Source: Paenibacillus donghaensis
GTDB taxonomy: Bacteria > Bacillota > Bacilli > Paenibacillales > Paenibacillaceae
Direction: 5' to 3'
Length of the DNA: 64,000 nt
Assembly (NCBI RefSeq): GCF_002192415.1
Contig: NZ_CP021780.1
Span: forward strand, 5,580,001-5,644,000
Shown here piece by piece: positions 35,844-46,068 of this stretch (its first letter is position 1; the number at the start of each line of letters is the position of its first letter). Below the pieces are notes generated by a model. The model saw only the letters and a program-made list of their open reading frames with translations. It was not told the DNA's origin and made no database searches. The position numbers and the translations under genes were made by a program.

Positions 35844-36028
35844 GATAGGGAATTTCTACCGCTAATGGACGAAAAATGATGAATCTGATGAGTGTATAGG
35901 GAATTATTACCACTAATAGCCCTTTATTTGTTCCAAAATGTCCTCGATAGGCGATTTAGCGGCCACTTTTCCCTATAGGCCATGATTATCGAACAACAGT
36001 CCAGAACTAACGGTAGTTTTTCCCTATA
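35844..36028. repeat. cluster of 22-bp TAGYGGTA-N4-TTCCCTAT motifs
   Basis: Four good copies: 35844-35865 and 35895-35916 on minus, 35956-35977 and 36007-36028 on plus. The same motif occurs twice at 21262-21335. Neighbouring copies are 51 to 61 bp apart and the two pairs face each other. The rest of 35765-36117 holds no gene. Confidence 0.6.
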
Positions 36029-36117
36029 GCCGCCTATGTTGTTCGACGGTAATGGTTCATAGCGCTTGGGGGGAAGGCAGGGTCTTTCATAGTAACATCA
36101 TTATTACCCTATAACTC

Positions 36118-36176
36118 AGAAAGAAACGGCTTCTCCGTCCTCTGCAAGAGACAGTATCCGTTTCTGCGAGAAATAT
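36118..36176. repeat. dispersed hairpin element, copy B
   Basis: AGAAACGG (36122-36129) pairs with CCGTTTCT (36158-36165) and encloses CTCT-GCA-AGAG. Compared with copy A at 3816-3859 one base pair has changed from C-G to A-T, keeping the stem. Only the first hairpin of the element is present. Confidence 0.6.
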
Positions 36177-36224
36177 TAAAAAGCCGACTCGCGTCAGAGC
36201 AGAAATCGCCCTTCACAAGTCAGC
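36177..36224 (-). terminator. terminator of the nif operon
   Basis: On the minus strand GCTGACT and AGTCGGC pair (36218-36224 and 36183-36189), followed by TTTTTAATATTT. It begins 34 bases past the nifV stop. Confidence 0.65.
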
Positions 36225-36257
36225 CTGTTATTGATGATTATCGCCTTGGCAGCTTTC

Positions 36258-37433
36258 TTACACAATATCCTTCTTCGCCTGCTCCGGCAGTTCACCCTCC
36301 TGCAGCACGTGCAGCCCGTCCTCCAGCAGCCACTGGGCCAGCAGCGGCTCCGGCACATTGCCTTTGTGCAGCTCGGCATATGCGCGGACCTTCTCCAGCA
36401 GGCGGGCGAGCATTTCCGGCCCAGCATCCAGCCCTTGACGCTGCAGCACATGCAGGATGCCGCCGCTGCCGGAATGTTTGCCTAACACGAAACGGTGTGC
36501 CCTGCCCACCTCGGCCGGATCAAACGTCTGGTAGGTGGCTTGCTCCTTCATGAGCCCATCCACATGGATACCGGACTCATGGGTGAACGCCATGGGGCCG
36601 ACCACCGGCTTGCCGTCGCCGACACTGCGGCCCGAGGCCGCAATGACCAGGTCGGCCAGCGGCTGCAGCAGCTCCGGCCGCAGCTGGATTCCGCCGCCGT
36701 ACAGGTGGCGCCAAGCCATCGCCACCTCTTCCATCGCCGCATTGCCGGTACGCTCGCCAATTCCCGCGACCGTTGTGCTGGCCCAAGCCGCGCCCGCAGC
36801 GATGCCGCTGAGCGTGTTCGCGCAGGCCAGTCCAAAGTCATTATGGCAATGCACCTCCAGCTCTACATCCACCGGAACGGCGCCCAGCAGCGTGCCCACC
36901 CGCTCCGCCATCTGCCCAGGATGATGGGCAGAGACGGTGTCCGCATAACGGAACCAGCGGATGCCTTCTTGGTACAGCGTATTTACCACCTCAACGAGAA
37001 AAGCCATCGGCGCTCTGGAGGAATCCTCCATTCCCACCGAAACAGCAAGCCCCAGCTTCCGGGCATAATCTACCGCTATAAGCAGCTTGTGCAGCCCTTC
37101 AGCAGACGTCAGCCCCAGCTTGCCCTGCAGCTGAATGTCGGAGACCGGAATGGAGATATGGCTCCAGTCCACCCCTGTTGCCCATGCCTTGTCAATATCG
37201 CCCTTCATCGCCCGGTTCCAGGTCATAAGTCTCATGGGAAGCCCCAATGAGACGATGGCCGCAATGTCTTCCTGCTCCGTCTTGCCCATGGCAGGAATAC
37301 CAATTTCCGCTTGCTCTACCCCGCAGTCCGACAGCATCCTTGCAATCTCCAGCTTCTCTGCCCGCGTGAATGATACTCCAGCCGCCTGTTCACCATCCCT
37401 GAGTGTCGTGTCGCATAGCCTGAGATTTTTCAC
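36258..37433 (-). CDS. nifV: homocitrate synthase
   Basis: Condenses acetyl-CoA with 2-oxoglutarate to homocitrate, the organic ligand of FeMo-cofactor. The 391-residue protein has the HMGL-like TIM barrel with LCDTTLRDGEQAAGV at the N-terminus, VHCHNDFGLACANTLSGI with metal-binding His residues near 195-215, and the GIGERTGNAAMEEV motif that distinguishes homocitrate/isopropylmalate synthases. It lacks the leucine-binding regulatory domain of LeuA. It starts three bases after the hesA stop and is the last gene of the nif operon. Confidence 0.95.
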   Translation of the reverse strand: MKNLRLCDTTLRDGEQAAGVSFTRAEKLEIARMLSDCGVEQAEIGIPAMGKTEQEDIAAIVSLGLPMRLMTWNRAMKGDIDKAWATGVDWSHISIPVSDIQLQGKLGLTSAEGLHKLLIAVDYARKLGLAVSVGMEDSSRAPMAFLVEVVNTLYQEGIRWFRYADTVSAHHPGQMAERVGTLLGAVPVDVELEVHCHNDFGLACANTLSGIAAGAAWASTTVAGIGERTGNAAMEEVAMAWRHLYGGGIQLRPELLQPLADLVIAASGRSVGDGKPVVGPMAFTHESGIHVDGLMKEQATYQTFDPAEVGRAHRFVLGKHSGSGGILHVLQRQGLDAGPEMLARLLEKVRAYAELHKGNVPEPLLAQWLLEDGLHVLQEGELPEQAKKDIV

Positions 37434-37436
37434 GGT

Positions 37437-38186
37437 TTACCTCCCTTGGTTGCAGCAAGCGCAATCCGGATTCCGGGTAACATGGACGCTGTAACAGGCG
37501 AAGTCGAGTGTATTGAAGCGATGCATTACGCCCGCATAAGCCGCCCCTACCCTTGTAATCCATTTTACGGTCTCCAGCGCAGCCAGACAACCCGCAATCC
37601 CGGATGTAGCCCCAAGAACAGGGAAGCCTAACGGCTCCCAATCCTGCTGAATATCAGGGTACAGGCATTCTAGACATGCCGTTTCACCGGGAATCATCGT
37701 CGTAAGGGAAATTTCGAATCCATACATCGCGGCCTCTACCATCGGCGTTCCGGTCTGGACGCACAAGCGGTTCAGCGCATATCTCTCAGGAAAATCATAC
37801 CGCGCGTCGATAACGATATCCGCCTGCTCGACCCAAGGCCGGGCCGCTTCCAGCTCAATCCTGGAATTATAGCCTTCGATTTCGACATGGGGGTTCAGCC
37901 GCTTCAGTTGGGCAACCGCTGTACTCATCCGTTCCATCCCCAGATGATCATGGTCCATCAGAATCTGACGGTTGAGATCGGGAGGCACGATTATTCCTTC
38001 ATGGGCCAGAATCAGCTTGCCGACCCCCGCCGCTGCCAGGTATAACGCTGCGGTCCCGCCCAGGCCGCCGATGCCGGCTACCATCACAGTTGCTTCCTTC
38101 AGCGCCTGCTGCCCCTCCTCACCAAGCAGCTTCAGCTGCCGCGCATACCGCAACATCTCTACTTCTCCAGCCAGCTGCTGCTCCAT
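37437..38186 (-). CDS. hesA: HesA/ThiF/MoeB-family protein of the nif operon
   Basis: E1-like adenylating protein, 249 residues, co-encoded with nitrogenase in Paenibacillus, cyanobacteria and Frankia and thought to help metal-sulfur cofactor supply. The nucleotide-binding loop is AGIGGLGGTAALYLAAAGVG, with the RQIL and DARYDFPERYALN motifs and two Cys pairs, CLEC near 210 and CACC at the C-terminus, likely zinc ligands. GGGGGGAAG precedes the ATG at 38186; the open frame back to 38228 enters repeat DNA and is not used. A 51-bp repeat array separates it from the upstream gene. Confidence 0.92.
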   Translation of the reverse strand: MEQQLAGEVEMLRYARQLKLLGEEGQQALKEATVMVAGIGGLGGTAALYLAAAGVGKLILAHEGIIVPPDLNRQILMDHDHLGMERMSTAVAQLKRLNPHVEIEGYNSRIELEAARPWVEQADIVIDARYDFPERYALNRLCVQTGTPMVEAAMYGFEISLTTMIPGETACLECLYPDIQQDWEPLGFPVLGATSGIAGCLAALETVKWITRVGAAYAGVMHRFNTLDFACYSVHVTRNPDCACCNQGR

Positions 38187-38227
38187 TCGTCTTCCCCCCT
38201 GTGACTGAAATATTGAACGTGTACTCA

Positions 38228-38460
38228 AATATCAGAGGCAAAAAGGCCTCTGAATTATGCAGAACAATGGCTGACAGCGAGATAAGAGGCAAAATGGCCT
38301 CTGAATTATGCAGAACGACGGCTGACGGTGAGATGAGAGGCAAAATGGCCTCTGAATTATGCAGAACTACGGCTGACGGTGAGATGAGAGGCAAAAAGGC
38401 CTCTGAATCATGCCGAACTACGGCTGACAGCGAGATAAGAGGCAAAATGGCCTTGTTAGC
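38228..38460. repeat. 51-bp hairpin-bearing tandem array inside the nif operon
   Basis: About 4.4 units, exactly 51 bp apart (GAGGC at 38235, 38286, 38337, 38388, 38439). Each unit contains the inverted repeat AGAGGC-N6-GCCTCT followed by GAATTATGCAGAAC-ACGGCTGAC. The last partial unit abuts the stop of the preceding gene and the first ends 42 bp before the hesA start, so the array fills the only large gap in the operon. Confidence 0.92.
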
Positions 38461-39025
38461 CCTCCAGGCTGAATGATCCGTAGAGCGCTGTGGCTTCATT
38501 ATATTTCTGCATAAAGGCCAGCCCTTCTTCCGCACAAGCCACCGCATAACGGACAGCCTTGCTCTCCTCGGTGAACGGAAACGGAAATCCGGCCCGCAGA
38601 CTCTTCAATACAAGAATAATACGGCCGCTGTACAGCAGCGCCCGTCCAAAACCCTCTCCATTGATCTCGGCGGCGCTCTGGATCAGCGCACCGCTTCGCT
38701 CTTCAAGCACTCCCGCAATGGCCTGGAACAGCAGAGGCACCTGCTGGCGTACCTTGGGGGAAACGGCACAGTTGAAATCCGACTGCTGCTGGTCTGCCGC
38801 CGATGCCAGGAACAGCTTCGCTATCTTGGCAGACGGAGGGAGCGCAGCATTTCGTCCGAAATAATCGTCCGCATCCAGCAGCTGGCACAGCCGCCGGATG
38901 AAGGCAGCCTCCATGTCCAGGTCCGGCTGCCTTTGCTCCTGGGGCGAGTTGCGACTTCCCGGCGCCGCAGCTTCATCCACATAAACACCTTGCAGCACTT
39001 CACCCGCATTAGCCATGGGTTCCAT
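38456..39025 (-). CDS. NifX-associated protein (DUF269 type)
   Basis: Protein of 189 residues, probably the NifX-associated nitrogen fixation protein often encoded after nifX. Helical character throughout; typical segments are FIRRLCQLLDADDYFGRNAA, SPKVRQQVPLLFQAIAGVLEE and FGRALLYSGRIILVLKSLRAGFPFPF (read in pieces). An N-terminal extension of about 40 residues (GSRNSPQEQRQPD) precedes the domain. The ATG at 39025 follows AGGGGAG and overlaps nifX by 17 bp. In Paenibacillus an ORF at this place marks one of the two nif cluster types, as far as I recall. The role is not established; it may handle FeMo-cofactor precursors. Confidence 0.8.
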   Translation of the reverse strand: MEPMANAGEVLQGVYVDEAAAPGSRNSPQEQRQPDLDMEAAFIRRLCQLLDADDYFGRNAALPPSAKIAKLFLASAADQQQSDFNCAVSPKVRQQVPLLFQAIAGVLEERSGALIQSAAEINGEGFGRALLYSGRIILVLKSLRAGFPFPFTEESKAVRYAVACAEEGLAFMQKYNEATALYGSFSLEG

Positions 39026-39413
39026 CGGTATCTCCCCTTTCATTCTCCTCTTCCGCGCGCAGCACCTTCGCCAGCCACATCGGCGGCTTGCCCTGCAGCA
39101 TCTCCACCGTCCGTTTAACCTGTTCGTCGATCAGACTGCCAACAGGTACTTTGACAGGCATAATCTTGCGGCGTGTAACCCGGGCAGCTGCCGATGCCCC
39201 AATCTGCATTACAAAAATCAGAGTGCAATCAGCCACCGCCTCCAGCCGGCTGTCAATCTTCCCGGCCTCATCCTGGCCCAGGATATCCGACAGCTTGCGC
39301 AGATCTACCAGTTCCCCGCCATTCTTGGTGACATTATAAACTGCAAATAGTGGACTCTGCCCGAAATGGGCATTTACCCGGATTCCGTCATCTGTGGCGA
39401 ACGCTACTCTCAC
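39009..39413 (-). CDS. nifX: NifX, FeMo-cofactor precursor carrier
   Basis: Small protein of 134 residues that binds NifB-co and the VK-cluster during FeMo-cofactor assembly. It begins RVAFATDDGIRVNAHFGQSP, the hallmark of the NifX/NifB-C-terminal domain, with the conserved FGQSPLFAVYNV strand and GASAAARVTRRKIMPVKV. It starts at a GTG preceded by AAGGGAGGCGGAG and lies 26 bp inside the end of nifN. The C-terminus overlaps the next gene. Confidence 0.93.
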   Translation of the reverse strand: MRVAFATDDGIRVNAHFGQSPLFAVYNVTKNGGELVDLRKLSDILGQDEAGKIDSRLEAVADCTLIFVMQIGASAAARVTRRKIMPVKVPVGSLIDEQVKRTVEMLQGKPPMWLAKVLRAEEENERGDTDGTHG

Positions 39414-40716
39414 GGCGCTCCGCCTCCCTTCGCATTAACAGATTGCCTGCCTTGTTCGTCCATTCCAGCGCTCCCCGGTAACCGACCGAGGTGGACATAT
39501 AGGCTCCAAGCTCGTTCCAGACAGGGAAACCTGCCGCCATAAAAGCCGCTTCAATTCTATTCGCCCCCGACATGCCATGCGAATTGCCAATCCACAGGTC
39601 CGCACCTCTGCCGAGGAATTCAGCATCATCCAAATCTCCGATCCAGACCTCATGCTCCATGCTTGAAACAACGGGTGTCTCGTAGGAAGTAATCAAAGCT
39701 TTCTGCTCCACTCCTAGCTCTTCCAGCCATCCCGATACAGAGCGCAGGTGATCCGGCTCCAGGGCAACCAGAGCGGACATTCCGGCAAACTGGAAATGGG
39801 CATCCAGCATACTGTCGAGCAGATTCTCCCGCTGCCAGCAATAACGCAGCGCCACCGGCTCGCCGCTGATCTGGTGCAGGAAATGCAGCAGATCATCCGA
39901 GGCCTTCAGCCCCATCGCCCCTTCAAACACTTTGTAGGGGGTACCCAGCGCGTTATGCAGCCTTCTGGCCGGGCGTTCCATACTGCCTCCGATGGCAATC
40001 GTAAGACCCGACTGCAGGCTCTGCAGCATAGAATCAAGCGGCACCCCTCCGCGTGTTAAGGGGGAGAAGCCGGTCAGCAGATGCCCCGACAAGGAAGTCG
40101 AGATATCGGGAAGGGCAATCACCTCGAAGCCGAAGGAGGAGATCATCTCCTTAAGCTCCATCACATCGCCCGGGGTTAGGAAGGAACCGGGCAGCAGGGT
40201 AATCTGGCGCGTATTCACATTGCGTATGCCCTTGTGGCCTACCTGCTGGATCATCTCGTCAATCATCGCCTCAACGGTAACGCTGAATCCTGATTCAAGC
40301 GAACCCCGGAAATCAGGCAGCGTTACAGAGAAAGCGAGGCCTCCTCGCATATTGCGTTCCCGCTTGTAGGATTTCAGCATGCTCTGATAGTCTACTCCGG
40401 CAACGTCGGTCAGCTCTGTGCCGATAATGCCGATAATATCAGGACGATGTTTGCTCAGCACCAGATTCAGCGCTTCTTCCAGGTTGCGGTTGGCGTCAAA
40501 GATCACATCCATCTCCTGAAGTGCCGAGGTCTGCACGGCAATCGGCTCACGGAAATGCCGGGTCAAGAGCGCCTTGGAGAATGCAGAGCAGCCCTGCGAG
40601 CCGTGTACAATCGGCATTGCGCGGTAACAGCCCTGAAGTGCAAGCACAGCTCCAAGTGACTGCCCGATCTTCAGGGGATTGACTGAAGCCGGTTTGATTC
40701 GGCGGTTAACGGTCAT
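39388..40716 (-). CDS. nifN: nitrogenase cofactor scaffold subunit NifN
   Basis: Beta-like subunit of the NifEN scaffold on which the FeMo-cofactor precursor matures. The 442-residue sequence resembles NifK: NPLKIGQSLGAVLALQGC and MPIVHGSQGCSAFSKALLTRHFREP near the N-terminus with the Cys residues of the P-cluster-like [4Fe-4S], IIGTELTDVAGVD in place of the third Cys segment, and LPGSFLTPGDVMELKEMI. GGAGGAG precedes the ATG, which lies 11 bp inside nifE. Confidence 0.95.
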   Translation of the reverse strand: MTVNRRIKPASVNPLKIGQSLGAVLALQGCYRAMPIVHGSQGCSAFSKALLTRHFREPIAVQTSALQEMDVIFDANRNLEEALNLVLSKHRPDIIGIIGTELTDVAGVDYQSMLKSYKRERNMRGGLAFSVTLPDFRGSLESGFSVTVEAMIDEMIQQVGHKGIRNVNTRQITLLPGSFLTPGDVMELKEMISSFGFEVIALPDISTSLSGHLLTGFSPLTRGGVPLDSMLQSLQSGLTIAIGGSMERPARRLHNALGTPYKVFEGAMGLKASDDLLHFLHQISGEPVALRYCWQRENLLDSMLDAHFQFAGMSALVALEPDHLRSVSGWLEELGVEQKALITSYETPVVSSMEHEVWIGDLDDAEFLGRGADLWIGNSHGMSGANRIEAAFMAAGFPVWNELGAYMSTSVGYRGALEWTNKAGNLLMRREAERRESSVRHR

Positions 40717-42070
40717 AAGGCGGCTCCTCCTTGTCCCAGGGAGCCGGACTTGATGCCAGCCTCCAGATGGGATTGGTCAGCGAATAGGTCAGCTCCTTGG
40801 CCAGCCGCAGCAGCCCTTCATAACCGGCGTAAGCTTTATGTCTTTCCTGATTAATATCTATGAAAGGAATTTGCTCTTTCATCGCTACATACATATTCCG
40901 TCCGCCGGCGATCATAATATCGGCCTTGCGGTCCCTGACCGTCTTGATGATCCGGCTCGCTCCGCCTTCAGGAATGTATTCGGTATCGTCTCCAACTCTG
41001 TCAGCTATGCGCCGCACATCATCATCCGTGCTTTTGTTCGTGCCTACGCCAACAACCTGCACCCCCAGCTCCTTGAGCGCTGAGATAATGGACCAGCTCT
41101 TGACTCCGCCTGTATAGAGCACCGCCTTCTTGCCTTTCAGCAGCTTGCGGTAAGGACGCAGATCCTGAATCAGCCGCGCTTCCTCGCGTTCAGTCAGCCG
41201 GTCCACCCGCCGCTCCATCTCGCGGTCATTCATCAGGAAGGCCATCTGGCGCAGCGAATAGGTCGTCTCCTTCGCACCATAGAAAGAGCCCTCAAAAAAG
41301 GGAATATGATAGCGTTTCTCCATTTCCTTGGCCAGCCCGAGCAATGCGCGGCTGCATACTACCATATTGACCTTGGCACGGTGCGCCCAGGTAATTTCCT
41401 TGTATCTGGCATCCCCGGTGATTCGTGACATAAGAGTGATCCCGGCACTGTTCATCAGCTTCTCGATATCCCACATCTCCCCGGCGATATTGTACTCACC
41501 GATCAGATTGACTCCCAGCGGAACCTCCTTCTCAGGTTCGCCTGTGCCAATTACATATTGCAGCAGGGCATCTCCGGCAAGCCGGTTGCCCAGATTCTTG
41601 CTGCCAACGAAACCTGGCGCATTCACCGGTATGACCGGCAGCCCGAGCCGTCCAGAAGCCTCCTTGCAGACCGCATCCATGTCCTCGCCGATCAGCGCCG
41701 TAACACAGGTTGCATATACAAATATTGCCGGAGGCGCAAAGCGCCCGGCAATATAGTCAATGCTCTCTTTTAATTTCTTCTCTCCACCAAAAATAATATC
41801 CGTATTATTCAGATCTGTAGCGAACCCGTATTGAGAGAGCGAGGGGCCGCTGGTGAGCGTCCCTCTGCTTTCCCAGCTGTTCCCGGCGCAGGCAATCGGC
41901 CCGTGAACCAGATGTGCCGCATCCATGATGGGAAGCAGCGTAATCTGGGCACCGTCGAAGGAGCAGCCTCCAGCTGCTTCGCCCGGCTTGGGACGCGGAC
42001 AGGGCTTTGTTTTGGGAGTCAGACTCCCGCAAGCTTGCGAATCGAACTCATCTTTTCGAATCGGCTCCAT
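40706..42070 (-). CDS. nifE: nitrogenase cofactor scaffold subunit NifE
   Basis: Alpha-like subunit of NifEN, 454 residues. Cysteines for the [4Fe-4S] cluster lie in GGCSFDGAQITLLPI (near 37), HGPIACAGNSWESRG (near 62) and YATCVTALIGEDMD (near 124); FGAKETTYSLRQMAFL and GRNMYVAMKEQIPFIDINQE match the NifE C-terminal half. The N-terminal CGSLTPKTKPCPRPKPGEA is typical. GAAGGAGGAAG precedes the ATG. It follows nifK after 41 bp and overlaps nifN. Confidence 0.96.
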   Translation of the reverse strand: MEPIRKDEFDSQACGSLTPKTKPCPRPKPGEAAGGCSFDGAQITLLPIMDAAHLVHGPIACAGNSWESRGTLTSGPSLSQYGFATDLNNTDIIFGGEKKLKESIDYIAGRFAPPAIFVYATCVTALIGEDMDAVCKEASGRLGLPVIPVNAPGFVGSKNLGNRLAGDALLQYVIGTGEPEKEVPLGVNLIGEYNIAGEMWDIEKLMNSAGITLMSRITGDARYKEITWAHRAKVNMVVCSRALLGLAKEMEKRYHIPFFEGSFYGAKETTYSLRQMAFLMNDREMERRVDRLTEREEARLIQDLRPYRKLLKGKKAVLYTGGVKSWSIISALKELGVQVVGVGTNKSTDDDVRRIADRVGDDTEYIPEGGASRIIKTVRDRKADIMIAGGRNMYVAMKEQIPFIDINQERHKAYAGYEGLLRLAKELTYSLTNPIWRLASSPAPWDKEEPPYDR

Positions 42071-42111
42071 CGGCCTCTTCCTCCTTCGCTGTACTGAGTG
42101 CTTGCCAGACC

Positions 42112-43653
42112 TTAACGGACCAAATCGTGATTGAAGCCGGAGGAGTCATCATCCAAATTCTGCAGGATCGTATTCACTACTGTAGTCAGCAGGTTCAGTG
42201 TTCCTTGATAACCGATAACCGGATACCGGTGCAGATGATGGCGGTCAAAGACCGGAAAGCCGACACGGATCAGCGGCACTCCGGCATCTTTGGCGGCGTA
42301 TTTGAGGTGGGAGCTGCCGAAGGAAAGATCGACCGGATTGTCAATCAGCAGCGAACGCATATGCCACAGGTCATTGCCGATGTGCACCGTTGCTTCTGCC
42401 CCGTAAGGACTGGCCGCAAGCAGGGCTTCCGCTTCTCCCTTAAAGCCGTTGTCGCCGTTCGAGCAGACGATGTGCACCGGCTCCATTCCGGTTTCCAGAC
42501 AGAACTGGATCAGACCAATCAGCAGATCGGGATCACCAACCAGCGCTGTCCGTTTGCCATGCAGATAAGGATGGCTGTCTGTCAGGGCATCCACTACACG
42601 GCCCCGTTCATCGATAAGCTCGGCAGGGATCGGCAGTCCGGTCAGCTCACTGATGGCATCAACCAGACGGTCGGTTGCCGTGATGCCAATGGGAGCCGAC
42701 ATGGAGACGGTCTGCTGTTTCCAGGTGCCTTCGATGTATTCGAGTGTTTTCTTGACCGAATACTTCTGCAGCGAGAGCGTACCCAGCGCATTGGCCGCCT
42801 TGGGCACATCTTCAAGCTTGGTTCCCCCGTAATAATAGGAGTATTCACCCGTAGCCGGGGAATCGAAGTTCCCGCTGTGATCACCTAGGAACGTATACTT
42901 TGTATCAAAAGCGGCCAGAATTTTGCGCATCTCGGCAAAGTTTCCGGTATAAGGCTCAAAACCGAGAATGACATTCAGCTTCTCGCCTGTACCTTCACCG
43001 CTGCCTGGAGTCGCCTCAATGCCCGAACGCTTGTAGAGCGTGCTGATAATGGACTTCAGCATGGAGTCATAACCTGTGATATGCGAGCCTGCGAAGCTTG
43101 GCGTATTGGCATAAGGCACTGGAAGCTCTTCCGTAATAGCCCCCTTCTGGCGGGCATTGGAGATGAAGGCCTGAAGGTCATCCCCGATGACCTCAGCCAT
43201 ACAGGTGGTTGAGACTGCGACCATTTCCGGCTTATACAGCGCCACGCTGTTCTCCAGACCGTCGATCAGGTTGCTCATACCTCCGAACACAGCACCGTCT
43301 TCGGTCATGGAGGAGGAGACAGCCGGAGCCGGCTCCTTGAAATGGCGGCTTAAATGGCTGCGGAAGTAAGCCGTGCAGCCTTGCGAGCCGTGAATGAACG
43401 GCAACGTCTTCTCGAAGCCCAGCGAAGCCATCAGCGCTCCCAGCGGCTGGCAGGCTTTATGCGGATTGACTACGAGCGACTTCCGGGCAAAGTTCTTATC
43501 CTTGTATTCCGAGGTTTTGGAATAGGCAAGGGCTTCGGCCGTTTCCTGCTCGCTGCAAGGCGCTTCGAAGGCCTTTTTGCCTTCACGCTGCTTCACATAA
43601 GGTTCGGTCTGAAACAGCTTGTTATGGTCAGGAATGTTCAGATGGTCTTTCAT
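42112..43653 (-). CDS. nifK: nitrogenase MoFe protein beta chain
   Basis: Beta subunit of dinitrogenase, 513 residues, which with NifD binds the P-cluster. The three Cys ligands are at 68 (PHKACQPLG), 93 (HGSQGCTAY) and 151 ([13 protein letters not shown]). [20 protein letters not shown] is the hallmark near 115-134, and [19 protein letters not shown] lies near 315. Translation is coupled to nifD by an ATGA overlap, with GAGGAGGCAGG before the ATG. The molybdenum type is supported by the lack of any nifDGK-like delta subunit gene (anfG/vnfG) nearby. Confidence 0.98.
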   Translation of the reverse strand: MKDHLNIPDHNKLFQTEPYVKQREGKKAFEAPCSEQETAEALAYSKTSEYKDKNFARKSLVVNPHKACQPLGALMASLGFEKTLPFIHGSQGCTAYFRSHLSRHFKEPAPAVSSSMTEDGAVFGGMSNLIDGLENSVALYKPEMVAVSTTCMAEVIGDDLQAFISNARQKGAITEELPVPYANTPSFAGSHITGYDSMLKSIISTLYKRSGIEATPGSGEGTGEKLNVILGFEPYTGNFAEMRKILAAFDTKYTFLGDHSGNFDSPATGEYSYYYGGTKLEDVPKAANALGTLSLQKYSVKKTLEYIEGTWKQQTVSMSAPIGITATDRLVDAISELTGLPIPAELIDERGRVVDALTDSHPYLHGKRTALVGDPDLLIGLIQFCLETGMEPVHIVCSNGDNGFKGEAEALLAASPYGAEATVHIGNDLWHMRSLLIDNPVDLSFGSSHLKYAAKDAGVPLIRVGFPVFDRHHLHRYPVIGYQGTLNLLTTVVNTILQNLDDDSSGFNHDLVR

Positions 43654-45113
43654 ACGCCTGCCTCCTCTTTACGAACTGTCCCAGCTTTGCCCGGCTTCAG
43701 CAAACCCCATACCGGACTGTTAATCGTCATATCCATATCTCTCGCAAAGATCTTGAAACCGTCGTAGCCATGATACGGGCCGCTGTAATCCCATGAGTGC
43801 ATCTGGCGGAACGGGATACCCATTTTGTGATAGACATATTTCTCCTTGACGCCGGAGCCCATCATATCCACATCCAGCCGCTGGGCCAGCTCCTCCAGCT
43901 CATAAGCGGTCGGGTCATCATAGATGATGGTGCCTTCAGGCAGCTCGGGATAGGTCTTCTCATAATCATCCTTGTGGGCGAACTCATAGCCGGTAGCCAC
44001 CACTTCCATGCCCAGATCCTCATAGGCTCCGAGCGTATGGCGCGCACGCAGTCCGCCGATCAGCAGCATGACCTTCTTGCCCTCCAGACGCGGCTTGAAC
44101 TTGGCAATAATCGCATCCATTTGCGGTGTATATTTGGTGATGACCTCTTCGCATTTCTGTTTGATGTGATCGTCGAACAAGGCTGCAATGGCCCGCAGAC
44201 TTTCGGCAGTTTTGGTAGGGCCAAAGAAGTTATACTCCAGCCAAGGAATTCCATATTCCTTCTCCATGGTAGTTACCATATAGTTCATCGAACGGTGACA
44301 GTGAATCAGATTCAGCTTGGCCTTGTGAGCAATCGCCAGCTCGTTGATCGAACCATCCCCGGACCACTGGGCAATGACGCGCAGGCCCATTTCTTCCAGC
44401 AGAATCCGCGAAGCCCAGGCATCGCCGCCAATGTTATAGTCACCGATAATATTGATATCGTAAGGACCGGTCTCGGCAAGCTCACGTTTGCCCATCAGGA
44501 AGTCCCGGATCGCATCGTTGGCAATATGATGACCCAGCGATTGGCTGACCCCGCGGAAGCCTTCACAGCGTACAGGTATAATGGGAATCCCCAGCTCGAT
44601 AGCCATTTTCTTGGAGACTGCTTCAATATCATCACCGATCAGCCCAACTGGACATTCGGATTGAATCGAGATCCCTTTGGCGAGCGGGAACATTTCCTTG
44701 ATCTCACGGCAGATGACTTCCAGCTTCTTGTCGCCACCGAACACAATGTCCGTTTCCTGAAAATCACTCGTTACCTGCATGGCGGTGAAGTTGTCGATGC
44801 CGAGCTGCCCATTGGCATAGTTGCGCCGGGTGCCCCAGCTGTACTGGCCGCAGCCTACCGGGCCATGGCTGATATGCACCATATCTTTGATAGGACCCCA
44901 CACCACACCCTTGGAGCCGGCATACGCACAGCCCCTTTGGGTCATGACGCCGGGACGGGATTTCATATTGGACTTAATCGCACATTTGCCGCAATTGATC
45001 AGCTCTTCATTATTGATTTCAAAATGTTTTTGGCGGTCCTTCCGCGCTTTCTCCGGGTAGGCCTCCAGAATCTCTTCTATCATCTTTTTGTTGGCTTCAA
45101 TATCCAATCCCAT
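43650..45113 (-). CDS. nifD: nitrogenase MoFe protein alpha chain
   Basis: Alpha subunit of dinitrogenase, 487 residues, holding FeMo-cofactor. P-cluster Cys residues fall exactly at 62 (QRGCAYAG), 88 ([12 protein letters not shown]) and 154 ([12 protein letters not shown]). The cofactor Cys is at 272 ([11 protein letters not shown]) and the cofactor His lies in [16 protein letters not shown] near 436. [19 protein letters not shown] and [13 protein letters not shown] are typical of molybdenum enzymes. It follows nifH by 82 bp that contain a strong hairpin and overlaps nifK by 4 bp. Confidence 0.98.
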   Translation of the reverse strand: MGLDIEANKKMIEEILEAYPEKARKDRQKHFEINNEELINCGKCAIKSNMKSRPGVMTQRGCAYAGSKGVVWGPIKDMVHISHGPVGCGQYSWGTRRNYANGQLGIDNFTAMQVTSDFQETDIVFGGDKKLEVICREIKEMFPLAKGISIQSECPVGLIGDDIEAVSKKMAIELGIPIIPVRCEGFRGVSQSLGHHIANDAIRDFLMGKRELAETGPYDINIIGDYNIGGDAWASRILLEEMGLRVIAQWSGDGSINELAIAHKAKLNLIHCHRSMNYMVTTMEKEYGIPWLEYNFFGPTKTAESLRAIAALFDDHIKQKCEEVITKYTPQMDAIIAKFKPRLEGKKVMLLIGGLRARHTLGAYEDLGMEVVATGYEFAHKDDYEKTYPELPEGTIIYDDPTAYELEELAQRLDVDMMGSGVKEKYVYHKMGIPFRQMHSWDYSGPYHGYDGFKIFARDMDMTINSPVWGLLKPGKAGTVRKEEAGV

Positions 45114-45139
45114 AATGAACCCTCCTTGTTAACTGAACT

Positions 45140-45182
45140 GATCCGGCGAGCCGCCCGTCTCTCCACTCTTGCCCGCCTGACC
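45140..45182 (-). promoter_or_regulatory. hairpin in the nifH-nifD gap
   Basis: On the minus strand GGTC-A-GGCGGGC pairs with GCTCGCC-G-GATC around a 19-base loop, with further pairing AACTG.../...AGTT outside. No T-tract follows, so it is not a simple terminator; it may protect the nifBH mRNA 3' end. Confidence 0.5.
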
Positions 45183-45195
45183 AAACCAGTTCTGA

Positions 45196-46065
<870 letters not shown>

Positions 46066-46068
46066 TCA

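Noticed and set aside
38228..38460. CRISPR array
   Set aside because: Units are contiguous copies with no unique spacers and no cas genes in the window. The same applies to the other arrays.
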